The notes under the pieces were generated by a model. That model saw nothing but the letters and a program-made list of their open reading frames with translations. It was not told where the DNA came from and searched no databases. DNA of 64,000 nucleotides, taken from Bacteroidales bacterium (GTDB lineage Bacteria; Bacteroidota; Bacteroidia; Bacteroidales; WCHB1-69). Within the stretch, counting starts at the first letter, position 1. Each line of letters opens with the position of its first letter. The stretch spans positions 33,206-97,205 of the forward strand of contig JAKSMB010000005.1 in the NCBI GenBank assembly GCA_024400875.1. The letters are read 5' to 3'. Positions 28,738-38,324 of the stretch are shown here, one piece after another. The position numbers were made by a program, and so were the translations under genes.

Positions 28738-29478
28738 ATGGATCAACATTTTCTCGTTATCGACATAGGCAATACAAACCAAAAAATTGCCATATACAAT
28801 GATGCAGAGCAACTGCTCTCTCTGCAGCAGGTTCCCATCCTCACCCAAGATCTACTTTCTGAGGCATTAACAAATTTTAGCATTAAGGCCGGCATAGTCT
28901 CCTCTGTCGGACGCGATAATGCTTCGCTATTCGATTGGCTAAAGACGCAGATTCGTCTGTTCACCTGCTGTCCGGAACTCGAACTACCCATAGATCTCTG
29001 CTACCACACCCCCAACACGCTCGGTCCCGACCGCATCGCCAATGCCGTGGGTGCCAACACGCTCTTCCCGAATCAAAACGTATTGTCAATTCAAACTGGA
29101 AGTTGTCTGGTTACCGACTTCGTGAACGCTCAAAATCAGTATTTGGGTGGCACCATAGCCCCAGGTCTTCGCATGCGTTTCCAATCATTACCTCTCCTCA
29201 CCGCAAAGCTGCCTTTAATAGAACCTCATCCTATTGACTTTCTGATTGGAAAAACAACTGAAGAATCCATTTTATCCGGTGTTATCAATGGATACGCCTG
29301 CGAAATTGACATGTTGATTCAACGATATGCAGAACAATATTCTCCATTAAAAGTCGTTATGACTGGTGGCGACACACCAGTGCTTGAAGGTAAGCTAAAA
29401 AATAGTATATTTGCCGCCCCCAATTTGGTCCTGTTTGGACTTTATAAAATATTAAGATTGAATGCTACGGAAATTTAA
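28738..29478 (+). CDS. coaX: Type III pantothenate kinase
   Basis: First step of coenzyme A synthesis, phosphorylating pantothenate. It is 246 residues. Motifs are DIGNTNQKIAIY (~6-17, phosphate 1), TPNTLGPDRIANAVGA (~90-105) and IQTGSCLVTDFV...GGTIAPGL. ATG 28738 is chosen over an upstream TTG. Its 3' end overlaps the next gene by 17 bp. Co-location with an outer-membrane barrel and lptC is typical in Bacteroidales. Confidence 0.96.
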   Translation: MDQHFLVIDIGNTNQKIAIYNDAEQLLSLQQVPILTQDLLSEALTNFSIKAGIVSSVGRDNASLFDWLKTQIRLFTCCPELELPIDLCYHTPNTLGPDRIANAVGANTLFPNQNVLSIQTGSCLVTDFVNAQNQYLGGTIAPGLRMRFQSLPLLTAKLPLIEPHPIDFLIGKTTEESILSGVINGYACEIDMLIQRYAEQYSPLKVVMTGGDTPVLEGKLKNSIFAAPNLVLFGLYKILRLNATEI

Positions 29479-30745
29479 CAACTTTATACTCTTTTTTTTG
29501 CTTGTAGGATGTCTTACACATCTGACCGCACAAAATGAAATCAGCCAACCCTATTCTGGATTTGGCGTAGGTATCGTTAACAAATCTTCCAATGGCATAT
29601 TGAATGGAATGGCAGGCACCTCCATTGCGATGCAGAACCCATATTACATCAACTTTAGAAACCCTGCCTCTTATGCAGCATTTGATTCGCTCTCTTTCGT
29701 AGCCGACGCTGCTGCCTCCATTTACGCTTCAACATTAACAACCCCAACCAGCACTACGACACAACGCAATGGCTATGCACGTCCAGACTACATCGCTATT
29801 GGTCTTCCGGTAACCAGACATTGGCGCACCTCCGTAGGTATATACGAGTTCAGCACCATCGGATACGACATGGTCGATTCTCGCGACATTGCCAACGTCG
29901 GCACCGTATCCTACGAATACATCGGTCGTGGCGGTCTTAACCAATTGTACTGGGGCAATGCCTTCAAACTCTGCAAAGGGCTTTCCATTGGCTTAAACGC
30001 ATCCTATATGTTCGGATCCGTTTACAACACTCGAAACATCTCTTTTGACGGTAGCAATTTCTTAAACAGCTACATCAACGACGCATACCATGTTGACGGC
30101 ATTTACCTTACCGGTGGTCTTCAATATTTCTTCAAAGTCAAGGAAAACCATCATATAGGCATTGGCGCCGTTTACAGCAACACCGCATACGCTTGGGTGC
30201 GTGAAAATCTGCTCATCAACCACTACACTGGCACTTACAGTCCTGTAACCACCTACGACACAGTCTTATGTGACAACACTAAAAGAGGCAACGTGACCAT
30301 TCCACAATCTATTGGCGGCGGACTGAACTACACCTACAAGGAAAAATTCAACATTGCCGCTGACGTCACATGGCAAAACTGGGAGAAATACAAATTTATG
30401 GGCAAGTCTGATTCCTTGCACAATTCGATAACAGCTTCCCTAGGTGCACAATATATACCAGACCCATTTTCTACGAAATTCCTGAAAAGAATGACCTTCC
30501 GTGCCGGTGTGAAATATTCCACCGGAGAAATTTTTATCCGTAATAAACCTATCGATGAATTTGGGGTCTGCTTGGGGGTTGGTATTCCATTAACCACCTT
30601 TAATACGCATTCAAGCATCAACATCCTTTTCGAATACGGAAAAATGGGAACTCTGATCAACGATTTAGTAAAACAAGACTACTTCCGATTCACACTCAAC
30701 TTTACACTTCAAGAGAAGTGGTATCAAAGAATGAAAGTCGAATAA
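29462..30745 (+). CDS. Outer-membrane beta-barrel protein (FadL/OmpP1-like)
   Basis: A 427-residue exported protein with signal peptide (residues ~1-24, cleaved near TAQN). The N-terminal motif SGFGVGIVNKSSNGILNGMAG and NPASYAAFDSL resembles the long-chain fatty-acid transporter/OmpP1-like family common in Bacteroidota. The rest is alternating amphipathic strands ending in an aromatic residue-rich strand (RFTLNFTLQEKWYQRMK). It overlaps coaX by 17 bp and precedes a TPR protein and lptC, which suggests an envelope role. Cargo unknown. Confidence 0.82.
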   Translation: MLRKFNNFILFFLLVGCLTHLTAQNEISQPYSGFGVGIVNKSSNGILNGMAGTSIAMQNPYYINFRNPASYAAFDSLSFVADAAASIYASTLTTPTSTTTQRNGYARPDYIAIGLPVTRHWRTSVGIYEFSTIGYDMVDSRDIANVGTVSYEYIGRGGLNQLYWGNAFKLCKGLSIGLNASYMFGSVYNTRNISFDGSNFLNSYINDAYHVDGIYLTGGLQYFFKVKENHHIGIGAVYSNTAYAWVRENLLINHYTGTYSPVTTYDTVLCDNTKRGNVTIPQSIGGGLNYTYKEKFNIAADVTWQNWEKYKFMGKSDSLHNSITASLGAQYIPDPFSTKFLKRMTFRAGVKYSTGEIFIRNKPIDEFGVCLGVGIPLTTFNTHSSINILFEYGKMGTLINDLVKQDYFRFTLNFTLQEKWYQRMKVE

Positions 30746-30779
30746 CAAATTGATCATTAACATTAAATAACTTATAAAA

Positions 30780-32231
30780 ATGAAAAAGATTATCATTGCA
30801 GCTGTTTTAGTGGTTTTCACTAGCTCATTATTTGCTCAATGCCCTTCAAAATACGGTGCAGACTCCGTAAAATGCCGTGAGCAAGTATCTCTTTTCGACA
30901 TGACTTACAAAGCTAAGAACTACAAAGAAGCTTACGAGTCTTGGCGATACATCGTTACCTCCTGCCCTTGCGCTTGGGATGGTGTTTTCACAAGAGCTAA
31001 CACTCTTATCGAAAGTCTCATTAAAGACGAACAAGATTCTCTCCGCAGAGAACAACTTATCGACACATTGATTTATTCTTACGATGTTCGTAACGAAGCA
31101 TTCCCTGAAAAATTCTCCAAAGGTAGTTGTATGGGCTTCAAGGCTTACTATCAAATGAAATATCGCGCTAAAGCAAGCTCACAAGACGAACTTATGGAAA
31201 TCCTCAACCAATTCATCCAATCTGTTGAATTAGAAAAGGAAAAAACTCAACCTAACATTTGGGATAAATATTTCCAATTGGCAACTTGGGCTACCAAGGC
31301 TAAAAAAGACACCTCTTATGTTATCGATGCTTACGGTCGTGCTACCGACTATTTGGATATCTCTATCAACAATGCTTTAGTAAAATACGAATCACAAGTA
31401 GCTAATCTTGAAGATTTGAATGCTAAACTTGATGCTGGTACTCTTGACCGTATGGAATATGACAAACAATCCAAAACCATCATCGCTGACACCGCTCGTC
31501 AAATGAAGTTGGTTTCCAACTATCGCACCACACTTTCTAAGATGGAAAAAGGCGTTGCTCCTTACGCATCTTGCGAGGTCTTGGAAGAACTCTACTCACA
31601 AAAGCTTCCTACAGTTAAGGACGATATCTCTGCTGTAAACAAGATGATCACCACTATGTCAAAGAGTGGCTGTATCACCAACCCAACCTTCAAAGAAGCT
31701 TTGGAAATCGTTCACAGAAACAATCCTAACCGTGGTACCGCTTACTGGATGGGTATGCTCTCTTTGAGAAGCTATGGTAACGAAAAAGATAACTCCGAAT
31801 TGGACAAGGCTATCACTTACTTCCAAGATGCAGTTAACTTGAGCGAAACCAACGAACAAAAAGCTGATGCTAACTATATGTTGGCTGTTGCTTACCAAAC
31901 CAAATTGGCTTACAGCGAAGCTCGCGCTGCTGCATACGCTGCTCTCAAAGCTCAACCTAATATGGGTAAAGCTTATATCTTGATCGGTAAATTGTACGCT
32001 ACCTCTGGTGGTAGATGCTCTGGCGAAGATATTCCATTGGCTTGCTCTTGGGCTGCTGCTGACAAATACGCTAAAGCTGCTGCTGTTGATCCTTCTTGCG
32101 CTAACGAAGCAAACAATGAACGTGCTAAACTTAGATTCCCTGCTAAAGAAGAACTCTTCAAGAGAGGTCTTAGCGCAGGTCAATCTTACCACGTAGGTTG
32201 CTGGATCCAAGAAAATACTACCGTTAGATAA
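30780..32231 (+). CDS. Exported TPR-repeat protein
   Basis: A 483-residue protein with a signal peptide (MKKIIIAAVLVVFTSSLFAQ). It contains several tetratricopeptide repeats; the clearest are ~330-430 (NSELDKAITYFQDAVNLSETNEQKADANYMLAVAYQTKL region and YSEARAAAYAALKAQPNMGKAY). A conserved Cys-bearing N-terminal region (CPSKYG, CREQVSLFD, ITSCPCAW) comes first. It lies between the OMP and lptC genes. Codon use is strongly biased (many AAG/AAA, GCT), as in highly expressed genes, so it may be abundant in the periplasm. Role unknown. Confidence 0.85.
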   Translation: MKKIIIAAVLVVFTSSLFAQCPSKYGADSVKCREQVSLFDMTYKAKNYKEAYESWRYIVTSCPCAWDGVFTRANTLIESLIKDEQDSLRREQLIDTLIYSYDVRNEAFPEKFSKGSCMGFKAYYQMKYRAKASSQDELMEILNQFIQSVELEKEKTQPNIWDKYFQLATWATKAKKDTSYVIDAYGRATDYLDISINNALVKYESQVANLEDLNAKLDAGTLDRMEYDKQSKTIIADTARQMKLVSNYRTTLSKMEKGVAPYASCEVLEELYSQKLPTVKDDISAVNKMITTMSKSGCITNPTFKEALEIVHRNNPNRGTAYWMGMLSLRSYGNEKDNSELDKAITYFQDAVNLSETNEQKADANYMLAVAYQTKLAYSEARAAAYAALKAQPNMGKAYILIGKLYATSGGRCSGEDIPLACSWAAADKYAKAAAVDPSCANEANNERAKLRFPAKEELFKRGLSAGQSYHVGCWIQENTTVR

Positions 32232-32246
32232 TATCCCTTCGTTGTA

Positions 32247-32813
32247 ATGTACGCACATTCAACTTTTAATACCCTGAAAAACATCATAATGGCCTTGTGC
32301 CTTATGATGTTTTTCATTTCTTGTAACCATAAAAACAAAGATGATATTCTGTTCAACTACAAAGGCAAATATCCCGATGAATCCGTAGAAAATATGGTAA
32401 TCACCATGAGCGAGTTCGGAAAAACCAGCTTCATTGTGGAAGCACCTTTGATGAACAAATATTATTCAGACAGCAGTTACTCCGACTGTCCTAAGGGTAT
32501 TCGTATATCCTCCTTTACTGAAAGTGGACAAAAACAGGCCATCATCACTGCCGACTATGCCATTGAAAAACTCAATAAATCATACAAAGCCTCTAAAAAC
32601 GTGGTCATCATCGACGTTATCAAAGGCGACACGCTTTACACAGACGAAATAACTTGGGATCAACAAAAGAGAACAATATTCTCCAATTCCTTGGTGAAAC
32701 AAGCTAAGGCTGACGGTTCCGTTCATTATGGCGATGGTTTCACTGCTGACGAGCGATTCACGCACTACACCATCGTGCATCCAAGAGGTGTTATGGCAGG
32801 TTTCGACTTCTAA
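32247..32813 (+). CDS. lptC: LptC, lipopolysaccharide-export periplasmic protein (lipoprotein form)
   Basis: LptC links the inner-membrane LptB2FG transporter to LptA for LPS export. The 188-residue protein has an N-terminal hydrophobic segment ending in a lipobox-like FFISC (about residue 26), so it may be lipid-anchored rather than a TM-anchored protein as in Escherichia coli. The beta-jellyroll repeats (IITADYAIEKLNKSYKASKNVVIID, ITWDQQKRTIFSN) match the family. Its last 4 bp overlap the convergent IMPACT gene. Last gene of the operon. Confidence 0.88.
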   Translation: MYAHSTFNTLKNIIMALCLMMFFISCNHKNKDDILFNYKGKYPDESVENMVITMSEFGKTSFIVEAPLMNKYYSDSSYSDCPKGIRISSFTESGQKQAIITADYAIEKLNKSYKASKNVVIIDVIKGDTLYTDEITWDQQKRTIFSNSLVKQAKADGSVHYGDGFTADERFTHYTIVHPRGVMAGFDF

Positions 32814-33406
32814 AGAACCGTCACCGTTCCTACTTTTTTCAATGCTTCCACAATTCGGTCGGCTTCCCGCTGACGGATGGAGAATTGTATCATGCAGTTA
32901 AGGTCGCTCTGCTGGCTGAGAATCGTAACGTATGGATCCTTCATCTGCTGCATGACGGCATTCATTTGCAAATATTCGAAGGTCACCTGATAGGTTTCAT
33001 CTATCGTTTTCTCAACGATATTTGCCGCCTCAAGGGCTTCACGTGCAGCCACTTTATAGGCATTCTGCAAACCACTTACGCCCAACTTGATACCTCCAAA
33101 ATATCGAACCACAATAACTAATGTATTCGTTAAATCCTTTGACAATAATTGTCCATGTATAGGGCGACCTGCTGTACCAGATGGCTCCCCATTATCATTC
33201 ACACGATAAGCATCTTTACGAGGACCTATGATATAGGCATAGCAACAATGACGAGCATCATAGTGCTTTTTCTGTATTTCCGCAACATGCTCTTTGATCT
33301 GCGCTTCCGTTTGCACTGGGAAAGCATACGCTAAGAATTTGCTACGTTTTTCACTATAGGAACCCGTTGAAGGCGCCGATATCGTCTTATAGGTGTCTTC
33401 GAACAT
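32810..33406 (-). CDS. IMPACT/YigZ family protein
   Basis: A 198-residue protein with the conserved YigZ/IMPACT signature HYDARHCCYAYIIG (~46-60) and NDNGEPSGTAGRPI (~71-84), YFGGIKLGVSGL (~103-114). The C-terminal DUF1949-like subdomain (~135-198) is present. The family may act in translation control; the biochemical role in bacteria is unclear. It overlaps the upstream ribD gene by 20 bp. Confidence 0.93.
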   Translation of the reverse strand: MFEDTYKTISAPSTGSYSEKRSKFLAYAFPVQTEAQIKEHVAEIQKKHYDARHCCYAYIIGPRKDAYRVNDNGEPSGTAGRPIHGQLLSKDLTNTLVIVVRYFGGIKLGVSGLQNAYKVAAREALEAANIVEKTIDETYQVTFEYLQMNAVMQQMKDPYVTILSQQSDLNCMIQFSIRQREADRIVEALKKVGTVTVL

Positions 33407-34352
33407 ACATTATCTTATTATTGTCAATAACTTCGATTTTATTCGGTGTTTGCGTTAATACAGGCGCAGGGAGTCCTTTACCCCAATATTGCGATCCCAC
33501 TAAAATACGCGCCTCGTCCCACAATCCAGATGTGATGAACATGTCTAAGGTCTTTCGTCCACCCTCAATAATCACTGATTGCACACGATTGTCATACATT
33601 ATGTGCAAACATTCCTCCACATTTGAAGGTGTTAAGGTACATGGCAGTGGGGCAATCTGTTCGTCACCTCGTTGCATCAAATAGCGTTGAGGATCCTTAC
33701 CAGGATAAAGGCGAGTGGTCAACTGTGGTTTGTCGTTCAGCATTGTATTATGACCAACCAAGATAGCGTCCTCCTCGCTACGCCACTTGTGAACAACAAC
33801 CTTCAGCGAAGGGTTGGTTATCCAATAACTGTCTACCGGACTCTCTGATCGATCAATATCCATGTAGCCATCAGCTGTTTGCGCCCATTTCAAGATTACA
33901 TACGGGCGATGTTGTCTATGGTAGGTGAAGAAACGTTTATTCAGTTCGATGCAATCAGCTTCACAAACACCCGTCACAACCTCAATGCCGGCGTCTTGCA
34001 ACTTTGCGATACCGTGTCCATTAACCTTATCGTGGTAATCAACAGTTCCTACTACAACCTTTGGTATGCCCATACGGATAATAAGATCCGCACAGGGTGG
34101 TGTCTTTCCAAAATGAGAGCATGGTTCCAAGTTGACATAAATCGTCGATTTCTTGAGAAGTTCCTTGTCCTTCACAGAATCAATAGCGTTTACTTCAGCA
34201 TGAGGGCCGCCATACTTGTGATGATAACCTTCACCGATAATTTGTCCATCCTTAACAATCACAGCACCAACCATCGGGTTAGGTTGAACATCACCCAATC
34301 CCAACGACGCTAATTGCAGACAGCGCTGCATATACATCTCATCCACAGTCAT
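33387..34352 (-). CDS. ribD: Bifunctional riboflavin deaminase/reductase RibD
   Basis: Two steps of riboflavin synthesis: pyrimidine deamination and ribosyl reduction. The 321-residue protein has the zinc deaminase motifs HAEVNAID (~50-57) and PCSHFGKTPPCADL (~76-89) in the first ~145 residues and a DHFR-like reductase domain after (LKWAQTADGYMD, LVGHNTMLNDKPQLTTR, VIIEGGRKTLDMF). It starts 1 bp after the DUF4340-like gene's stop. Other rib genes are not here. Confidence 0.95.
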   Translation of the reverse strand: MTVDEMYMQRCLQLASLGLGDVQPNPMVGAVIVKDGQIIGEGYHHKYGGPHAEVNAIDSVKDKELLKKSTIYVNLEPCSHFGKTPPCADLIIRMGIPKVVVGTVDYHDKVNGHGIAKLQDAGIEVVTGVCEADCIELNKRFFTYHRQHRPYVILKWAQTADGYMDIDRSESPVDSYWITNPSLKVVVHKWRSEEDAILVGHNTMLNDKPQLTTRLYPGKDPQRYLMQRGDEQIAPLPCTLTPSNVEECLHIMYDNRVQSVIIEGGRKTLDMFITSGLWDEARILVGSQYWGKGLPAPVLTQTPNKIEVIDNNKIMYVRRHL

Positions 34353-34353
34353 C

Positions 34354-35439
34354 TTACTGCTTTTTCAAGAAATAAGACAAAGGTTGAACCTGACGATCAA
34401 AGTGATAATATTGGCATTGCACCAAACGATTCGTATTCTTGTTCAACACTGCATAGAACTTATCTCTATTGTAAGGTCCTTCTTCCGTCATATCGCCCAC
34501 ATTGCCCAAGATAGCATCCAAATACATGGCATCTGGAGTCAACTTACGATACATATCCAAGCGAGTTTCATTGCCATCAATATCCGTCAAAGTGATGGTT
34601 TTAAACAAATTAAAACGCAAAATGGAATCTTTTTCTGAGCCACCAACACTGGTGACGTAAGTCTCGTAATTCTTGTCTCGATATTCTGAAAGCATGTCCA
34701 ACAATTTAACAGTATCGTAATCCATAATTTGTTCGTGTTGAATATTGAACAAATTAAAGAAGCGAGCGCCAGCCTTTTCAACGATGAAAGACTCTTCAGG
34801 ATTCTCCATATCTTCCACCTTCAAAGTTTTGATACGGGTGATCTTTGTAGAGAAAAGGTCACAATTGAACCAATCGGTTGCGTGAAACGAGTAAGATGGA
34901 GTTAAGAATCCTCGGAATCCTGGAACATGAACGATACAAGGTTCATCAAAGCCGTCCAAGATGGCAAAGTTGGATACATTATCCATTGTAGCAGGGCCCA
35001 TATAGTAGGTTTTCACCAGTCGTTCTTTAACAAAGAAAGGGTGTTTAAAAAGTGTGAACAAAGGAGCCTTCTGGTAGATTTCAACCTTTACGGCATTCAC
35101 AGACATCATCTTGTTGATGTTAGATTGAGCGGTCTTTGCCACAGTTTGTTGCATCGTAATATTGCAAACCACAGACAGCAGTTCATCAATTTTCTTAGGC
35201 ATTGCCTTCACCGTATCCTGAACATACCATCCATCCTCTTTTCGACTGAGGAGAACACTCTCTCCATTCATATCGGCGATAAACACCTTGCTTACAGTGG
35301 ACGTATCCTTCACAGCAAAGGCGTTAGATTTAGGAGACTGGTTGCTTCCGTGAAAAACACCTGTCTTAAAGAAAACGACAATTAAGCAAAGCAAGACAAG
35401 GATTCCTGCTATAATGAGATAGATTTTATTCTTTTTCAT
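34354..35439 (-). CDS. DUF4340-like single-pass membrane protein
   Basis: The longest frame runs far into the promoter region and antisense to rluB; the sensible start is the ATG at 35439, giving 361 residues. It begins with a TM anchor (KIYLIIAGILVLLCLIVVFFKTG), followed by an extracytoplasmic repeat region (VSKVFIADMNGESVLLSRKEDGWYVQDT is the typical DUF4340 opening). Such proteins are often near gliding/ABC genes, but here the neighbour is ribD. Promoter box lies 20 bp upstream. No function known. Confidence 0.8.
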   Translation of the reverse strand: MKKNKIYLIIAGILVLLCLIVVFFKTGVFHGSNQSPKSNAFAVKDTSTVSKVFIADMNGESVLLSRKEDGWYVQDTVKAMPKKIDELLSVVCNITMQQTVAKTAQSNINKMMSVNAVKVEIYQKAPLFTLFKHPFFVKERLVKTYYMGPATMDNVSNFAILDGFDEPCIVHVPGFRGFLTPSYSFHATDWFNCDLFSTKITRIKTLKVEDMENPEESFIVEKAGARFFNLFNIQHEQIMDYDTVKLLDMLSEYRDKNYETYVTSVGGSEKDSILRFNLFKTITLTDIDGNETRLDMYRKLTPDAMYLDAILGNVGDMTEEGPYNRDKFYAVLNKNTNRLVQCQYYHFDRQVQPLSYFLKKQ

Positions 35440-35458
35440 CCTACAAATTTTAAGGGCG

Positions 35459-35466
35459 CAAAGATA
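35459..35466 (-). promoter_or_regulatory. Bacteroidota -7 box for the DUF4340-ribD-IMPACT unit
   Basis: TATCTTTG on the minus strand, 20 bp before the ATG at 35439. It supports the shorter start of that gene. Confidence 0.6.
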
Positions 35467-35535
35467 CAAAAAAGGAGAGAAAGAGTGAAGGTTGGAAAGA
35501 AGAAGGAAGAGAAAGGTAATGTCAATTATATTTTG

Positions 35536-35543
35536 TATTTTTG
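35536..35543 (+). promoter_or_regulatory. Bacteroidota -7 box for rluB
   Basis: TATTTTTG, 32 bp upstream of the ATG at 35576. Divergent from the box at 35459. Confidence 0.6.
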
Positions 35544-35575
35544 CGGCCGTTTTAAAACAGTGAAAAATCCCATTA

Positions 35576-36781
35576 ATGGCAAGAAAATTCAATAGCGAAA
35601 ATTTTGAGGACAGCAAGCCTTTCGAGAGAAAGCCACGTACAACAGATAGCCGTCCTAAACGTCGTTTTGACGATGACAAACCCAGAAGTTCACGTCCAAA
35701 ACGCTCCTTCGGCGATGATGAGAAGTCATCACGTCCAAAACGTAGTTTCAACAATGACGATCGCAAGCCTGCACGCGGCAGACGCAGTTTCGACCGCAAC
35801 GACGACCGTCCAGCACGTCGCTTCAACGATGAAGATCGTCCAAAGCGCCGTTTCAACGACGATGACCGTCCACGCAGAGACAGACGCGGCCGCAGCGACC
35901 GTTTCGAAGAAAAACGTCCACGTCGTCGCAACTACACAGCAGAATCCGAAATCCTTACCGAAATCGTGGAAAGACGCAAACGCGAAGGTCGTCAGACCCC
36001 ACGCGGACAGAAAGTGCTTTCCTTGGAATACGAAGAACAACATGGCCCAATCCGTTTGAACAAATACATCGCCAATGCAGGTATCTGTTCTCGTCGTGAT
36101 GCTGACGTGCTGATCGCTTCCGGTGCCATCACCGTGAATGGCGAAGTGGTTACCGAGATGGGGCACAAGGTGCTTCCTACCGATGAAGTACGCTACGAAG
36201 ACAAGGTGCTGCAACGCGAAAAGCCGGTGTATGTTCTTCTTAACAAGCCCAAAGACTACATCACCACCACCGACGATGAGCGCGACCGCGCCAACGTTAT
36301 GGAGTTGGTACGTGACGCTTGTGACGAACGCATCTACCCGGTTGGCCGCCTCGACCGCGACACCACCGGTCTGTTGCTTTTCACCAACGATGGCGACCTT
36401 ACCAAGAAGCTCACACACCCAAGCTCACAGATTGAAAAAACCTACTCTGTGGAATTGGACAAGAACTTCGCCGCTATCGATATGGCTGCCCTTCGCAACG
36501 GTATCGAGTTGTCTGACGGTGTCATCACCCCGGATGATGTTCAATATGTGGACGATTCCAAAATCAACGTGGGTATCACCATCCACTCTGGCAAGAACCG
36601 CATTGTACGTCGTATCTTCGAATACCTGGGCTACGAAGTGGTGAAGTTGGACCGTGTCGTTTTCGCAGGGCTCACCAAGAAAGACCTGCCACGCGGCAGA
36701 TGGCGTTTCCTCACCAAACAGGAAGTTTCCTTCCTGAAGATGATCTCCAAGAAGAAAGACGAATCGGAAACGAGATTTTAA
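35576..36781 (+). CDS. rluB: RluB/RsuA-family pseudouridine synthase with Arg-rich N-terminal extension
   Basis: Converts uridine to pseudouridine in 23S rRNA (RluB type most likely, RluE/RsuA possible). Residues 1-~120 are a disordered extension made of repeating Arg/Asp units (RPKRSF, RRFNDDDRP and variants). Residues ~155-215 are an S4 RNA-binding domain (IRLNKYIANAGICSRRDADVLI). The catalytic domain has GRLDRDTTGLLLFTNDG (~262-278, catalytic Asp) and TYSVEL, GKNRIVRRIFEYLGYEV. The extension probably binds RNA or ribosomes. U32 gene follows after 3 bp. Confidence 0.93.
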   Translation: MARKFNSENFEDSKPFERKPRTTDSRPKRRFDDDKPRSSRPKRSFGDDEKSSRPKRSFNNDDRKPARGRRSFDRNDDRPARRFNDEDRPKRRFNDDDRPRRDRRGRSDRFEEKRPRRRNYTAESEILTEIVERRKREGRQTPRGQKVLSLEYEEQHGPIRLNKYIANAGICSRRDADVLIASGAITVNGEVVTEMGHKVLPTDEVRYEDKVLQREKPVYVLLNKPKDYITTTDDERDRANVMELVRDACDERIYPVGRLDRDTTGLLLFTNDGDLTKKLTHPSSQIEKTYSVELDKNFAAIDMAALRNGIELSDGVITPDDVQYVDDSKINVGITIHSGKNRIVRRIFEYLGYEVVKLDRVVFAGLTKKDLPRGRWRFLTKQEVSFLKMISKKKDESETRF

Positions 36782-36784
36782 ACT

Positions 36785-38023
36785 ATGATTGAGATAATGT
36801 CACCGGCGGGATCTTACGAATCCCTGATGGCTGCCATAAACGCAGGCGCCGGTTCCATATACTTTGGCGTGGGCGCACTCAATATGCGTTCACGCTCTGC
36901 TGCTAACTTCACCCTCGACGATTTGCAGCAGATCACGGATATTTGTCGTGAACACAACGTCAGCTCCTATCTGACCGTGAACACGATCGTGTACAATGAC
37001 GAGATCCAGAAAGCGCACGAATTGTTAGACACCGCCAAGAGATGTCAGGTTACGGCCATCATCGCCTCTGATATGGCGGTTATCCAATATGCGCGACAAA
37101 TCGGGTTAGAGATACACCTCTCCACCCAGTGCAATGTTACCAACGTGGAGGCCGTACGTTATTACGCGCAGTTTGCCGACGTGGTGGTACTGGGCCGCGA
37201 GTGCAACCTGAAACACGTAGCCGATATATGCGAAACCATCCGCAAAGAGAATATCTGCGGACCGAAGGGCGAGCTCGTGAAAATCGAGATGTTTGTTCAC
37301 GGCGCCCTCTGTATGGCTGTTTCGGGCAAATGTTATCTCAGCTTAGACAACTTCAACTACCCCGCCAACCGCGGCGCCTGCATACAACCTTGTCGCCGTG
37401 CTTATAAGGTGCAAGACCTGGAAACCGAGTTGGAACTGATGATTGACAACAAGTACATCATGTCGCCCAAAGACTTGTGTACCATTGGTTTCTTGGACAA
37501 GATTATCAAGGCGGGTGTTGGCATATTAAAGATTGAAGGCCGTGGCCGATCGGCCGAATACGTGAAAATCGTCACGCAATGTTACCACGAAGCGTTAGAT
37601 GCCATTCAGAACGGCACCTTCACGAAGGAGAAAACCGAGCAATGGATGACCCGTTTGCGCAGTGTTTACAACCGCGACTTCTGGGATGGCTACTATCTGG
37701 GTAGAACAATGGGCGAATGGTCGGAGCGTTATGGTTCCCAAGCCTCTCGCATCAAGCAACACATCGGCAAAATCACCAACTATTTCGGCAACATCTCCGT
37801 AGCAGAAATCTGTATGGAAGAATCTGAATTAGCGGTTGGGGATGAGATTCTCATCATTGGTCCAACCACCGGCGTGTATGAAGATACGGCAAGGGAGATC
37901 CGCTTGGACTTGAAACCTGTTGAGAAGGTGCAGAAAGGTGTTTACTGCTCTATTCCTTTAAACGGTCTGGTTCGTCGTGGCGACCAAGTGTACAAATGGA
38001 TAACCGTCGTTGACGAATACTAA
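36785..38023 (+). CDS. U32-family protein (tRNA/rRNA hydroxylation type)
   Basis: A 412-residue member of the U32 'peptidase' family. Known members such as TrhP and RlhA use prephenate and an iron-sulfur cluster to hydroxylate tRNA U34 or 23S rRNA. Motifs are MSPAGSYESLMAAINAGAGSIYFGV at the N terminus and the cysteine-rich FVHGALCMAVSGKC...NRGACIQPCRR (~178-211), the probable cluster ligands. The RNA-modification neighbour rluB, 3 bp upstream, fits this role. Which substrate cannot be told from sequence alone. Confidence 0.9.
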   Translation: MIEIMSPAGSYESLMAAINAGAGSIYFGVGALNMRSRSAANFTLDDLQQITDICREHNVSSYLTVNTIVYNDEIQKAHELLDTAKRCQVTAIIASDMAVIQYARQIGLEIHLSTQCNVTNVEAVRYYAQFADVVVLGRECNLKHVADICETIRKENICGPKGELVKIEMFVHGALCMAVSGKCYLSLDNFNYPANRGACIQPCRRAYKVQDLETELELMIDNKYIMSPKDLCTIGFLDKIIKAGVGILKIEGRGRSAEYVKIVTQCYHEALDAIQNGTFTKEKTEQWMTRLRSVYNRDFWDGYYLGRTMGEWSERYGSQASRIKQHIGKITNYFGNISVAEICMEESELAVGDEILIIGPTTGVYEDTAREIRLDLKPVEKVQKGVYCSIPLNGLVRRGDQVYKWITVVDEY

Positions 38024-38056
38024 GATTGTAATTCCTTACCAATAAAACTTCCAAAA

Positions 38057-38090
38057 CCCCGACCTTCCCACTGGAAAGCCGGGGATTTTG
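38057..38090 (+). terminator. Terminator after the U32 gene
   Basis: CCCCG pairs with CGGGG, with a second inner stem of CTTCC and GGAAAG type (two mismatches), followed by ATTTTGCTTTATTTT. It ends the rluB-U32 unit. Confidence 0.6.
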
Positions 38091-38115
38091 CTTTATTTTC
38101 ACTCTTTTCGACCAT

Positions 38116-38152
38116 CATTTCGGCATAATTTTTCGTCATTTCGGCATAATTT
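38116..38152. repeat. Two direct copies of CATTTCGGCATAATTT
   Basis: Two identical 16-bp copies with a period of 21 bp (38116-38131 and 38137-38152) in the stretch between the U32 terminator and the IS3 element. No gene was seen in 38024-38277. Confidence 0.8.
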
Positions 38153-38324
38153 AAAACAGCCCTCCTCCCAGGCACGAATTATTAATAAATTGGTAACTAT
38201 ATACGTGTTGTCCAAGAAAATGTTGTAAATATTTGACAGGCACTTGGTTTTCATAAAAAATTCCACATACATCTGACTAGTCCTAAATAACCGTTACAGT
38301 TTTTTTACTGTGCAAAATTACAAC

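Noticed and set aside
35440-35931. 164-residue N-terminal extension of the DUF4340-like frame
   Set aside because: It crosses the divergent promoter region and is antisense to the Arg-rich part of rluB; the Arg/Ser-rich residues are an artefact. ATG 35439 is supported by the promoter box.
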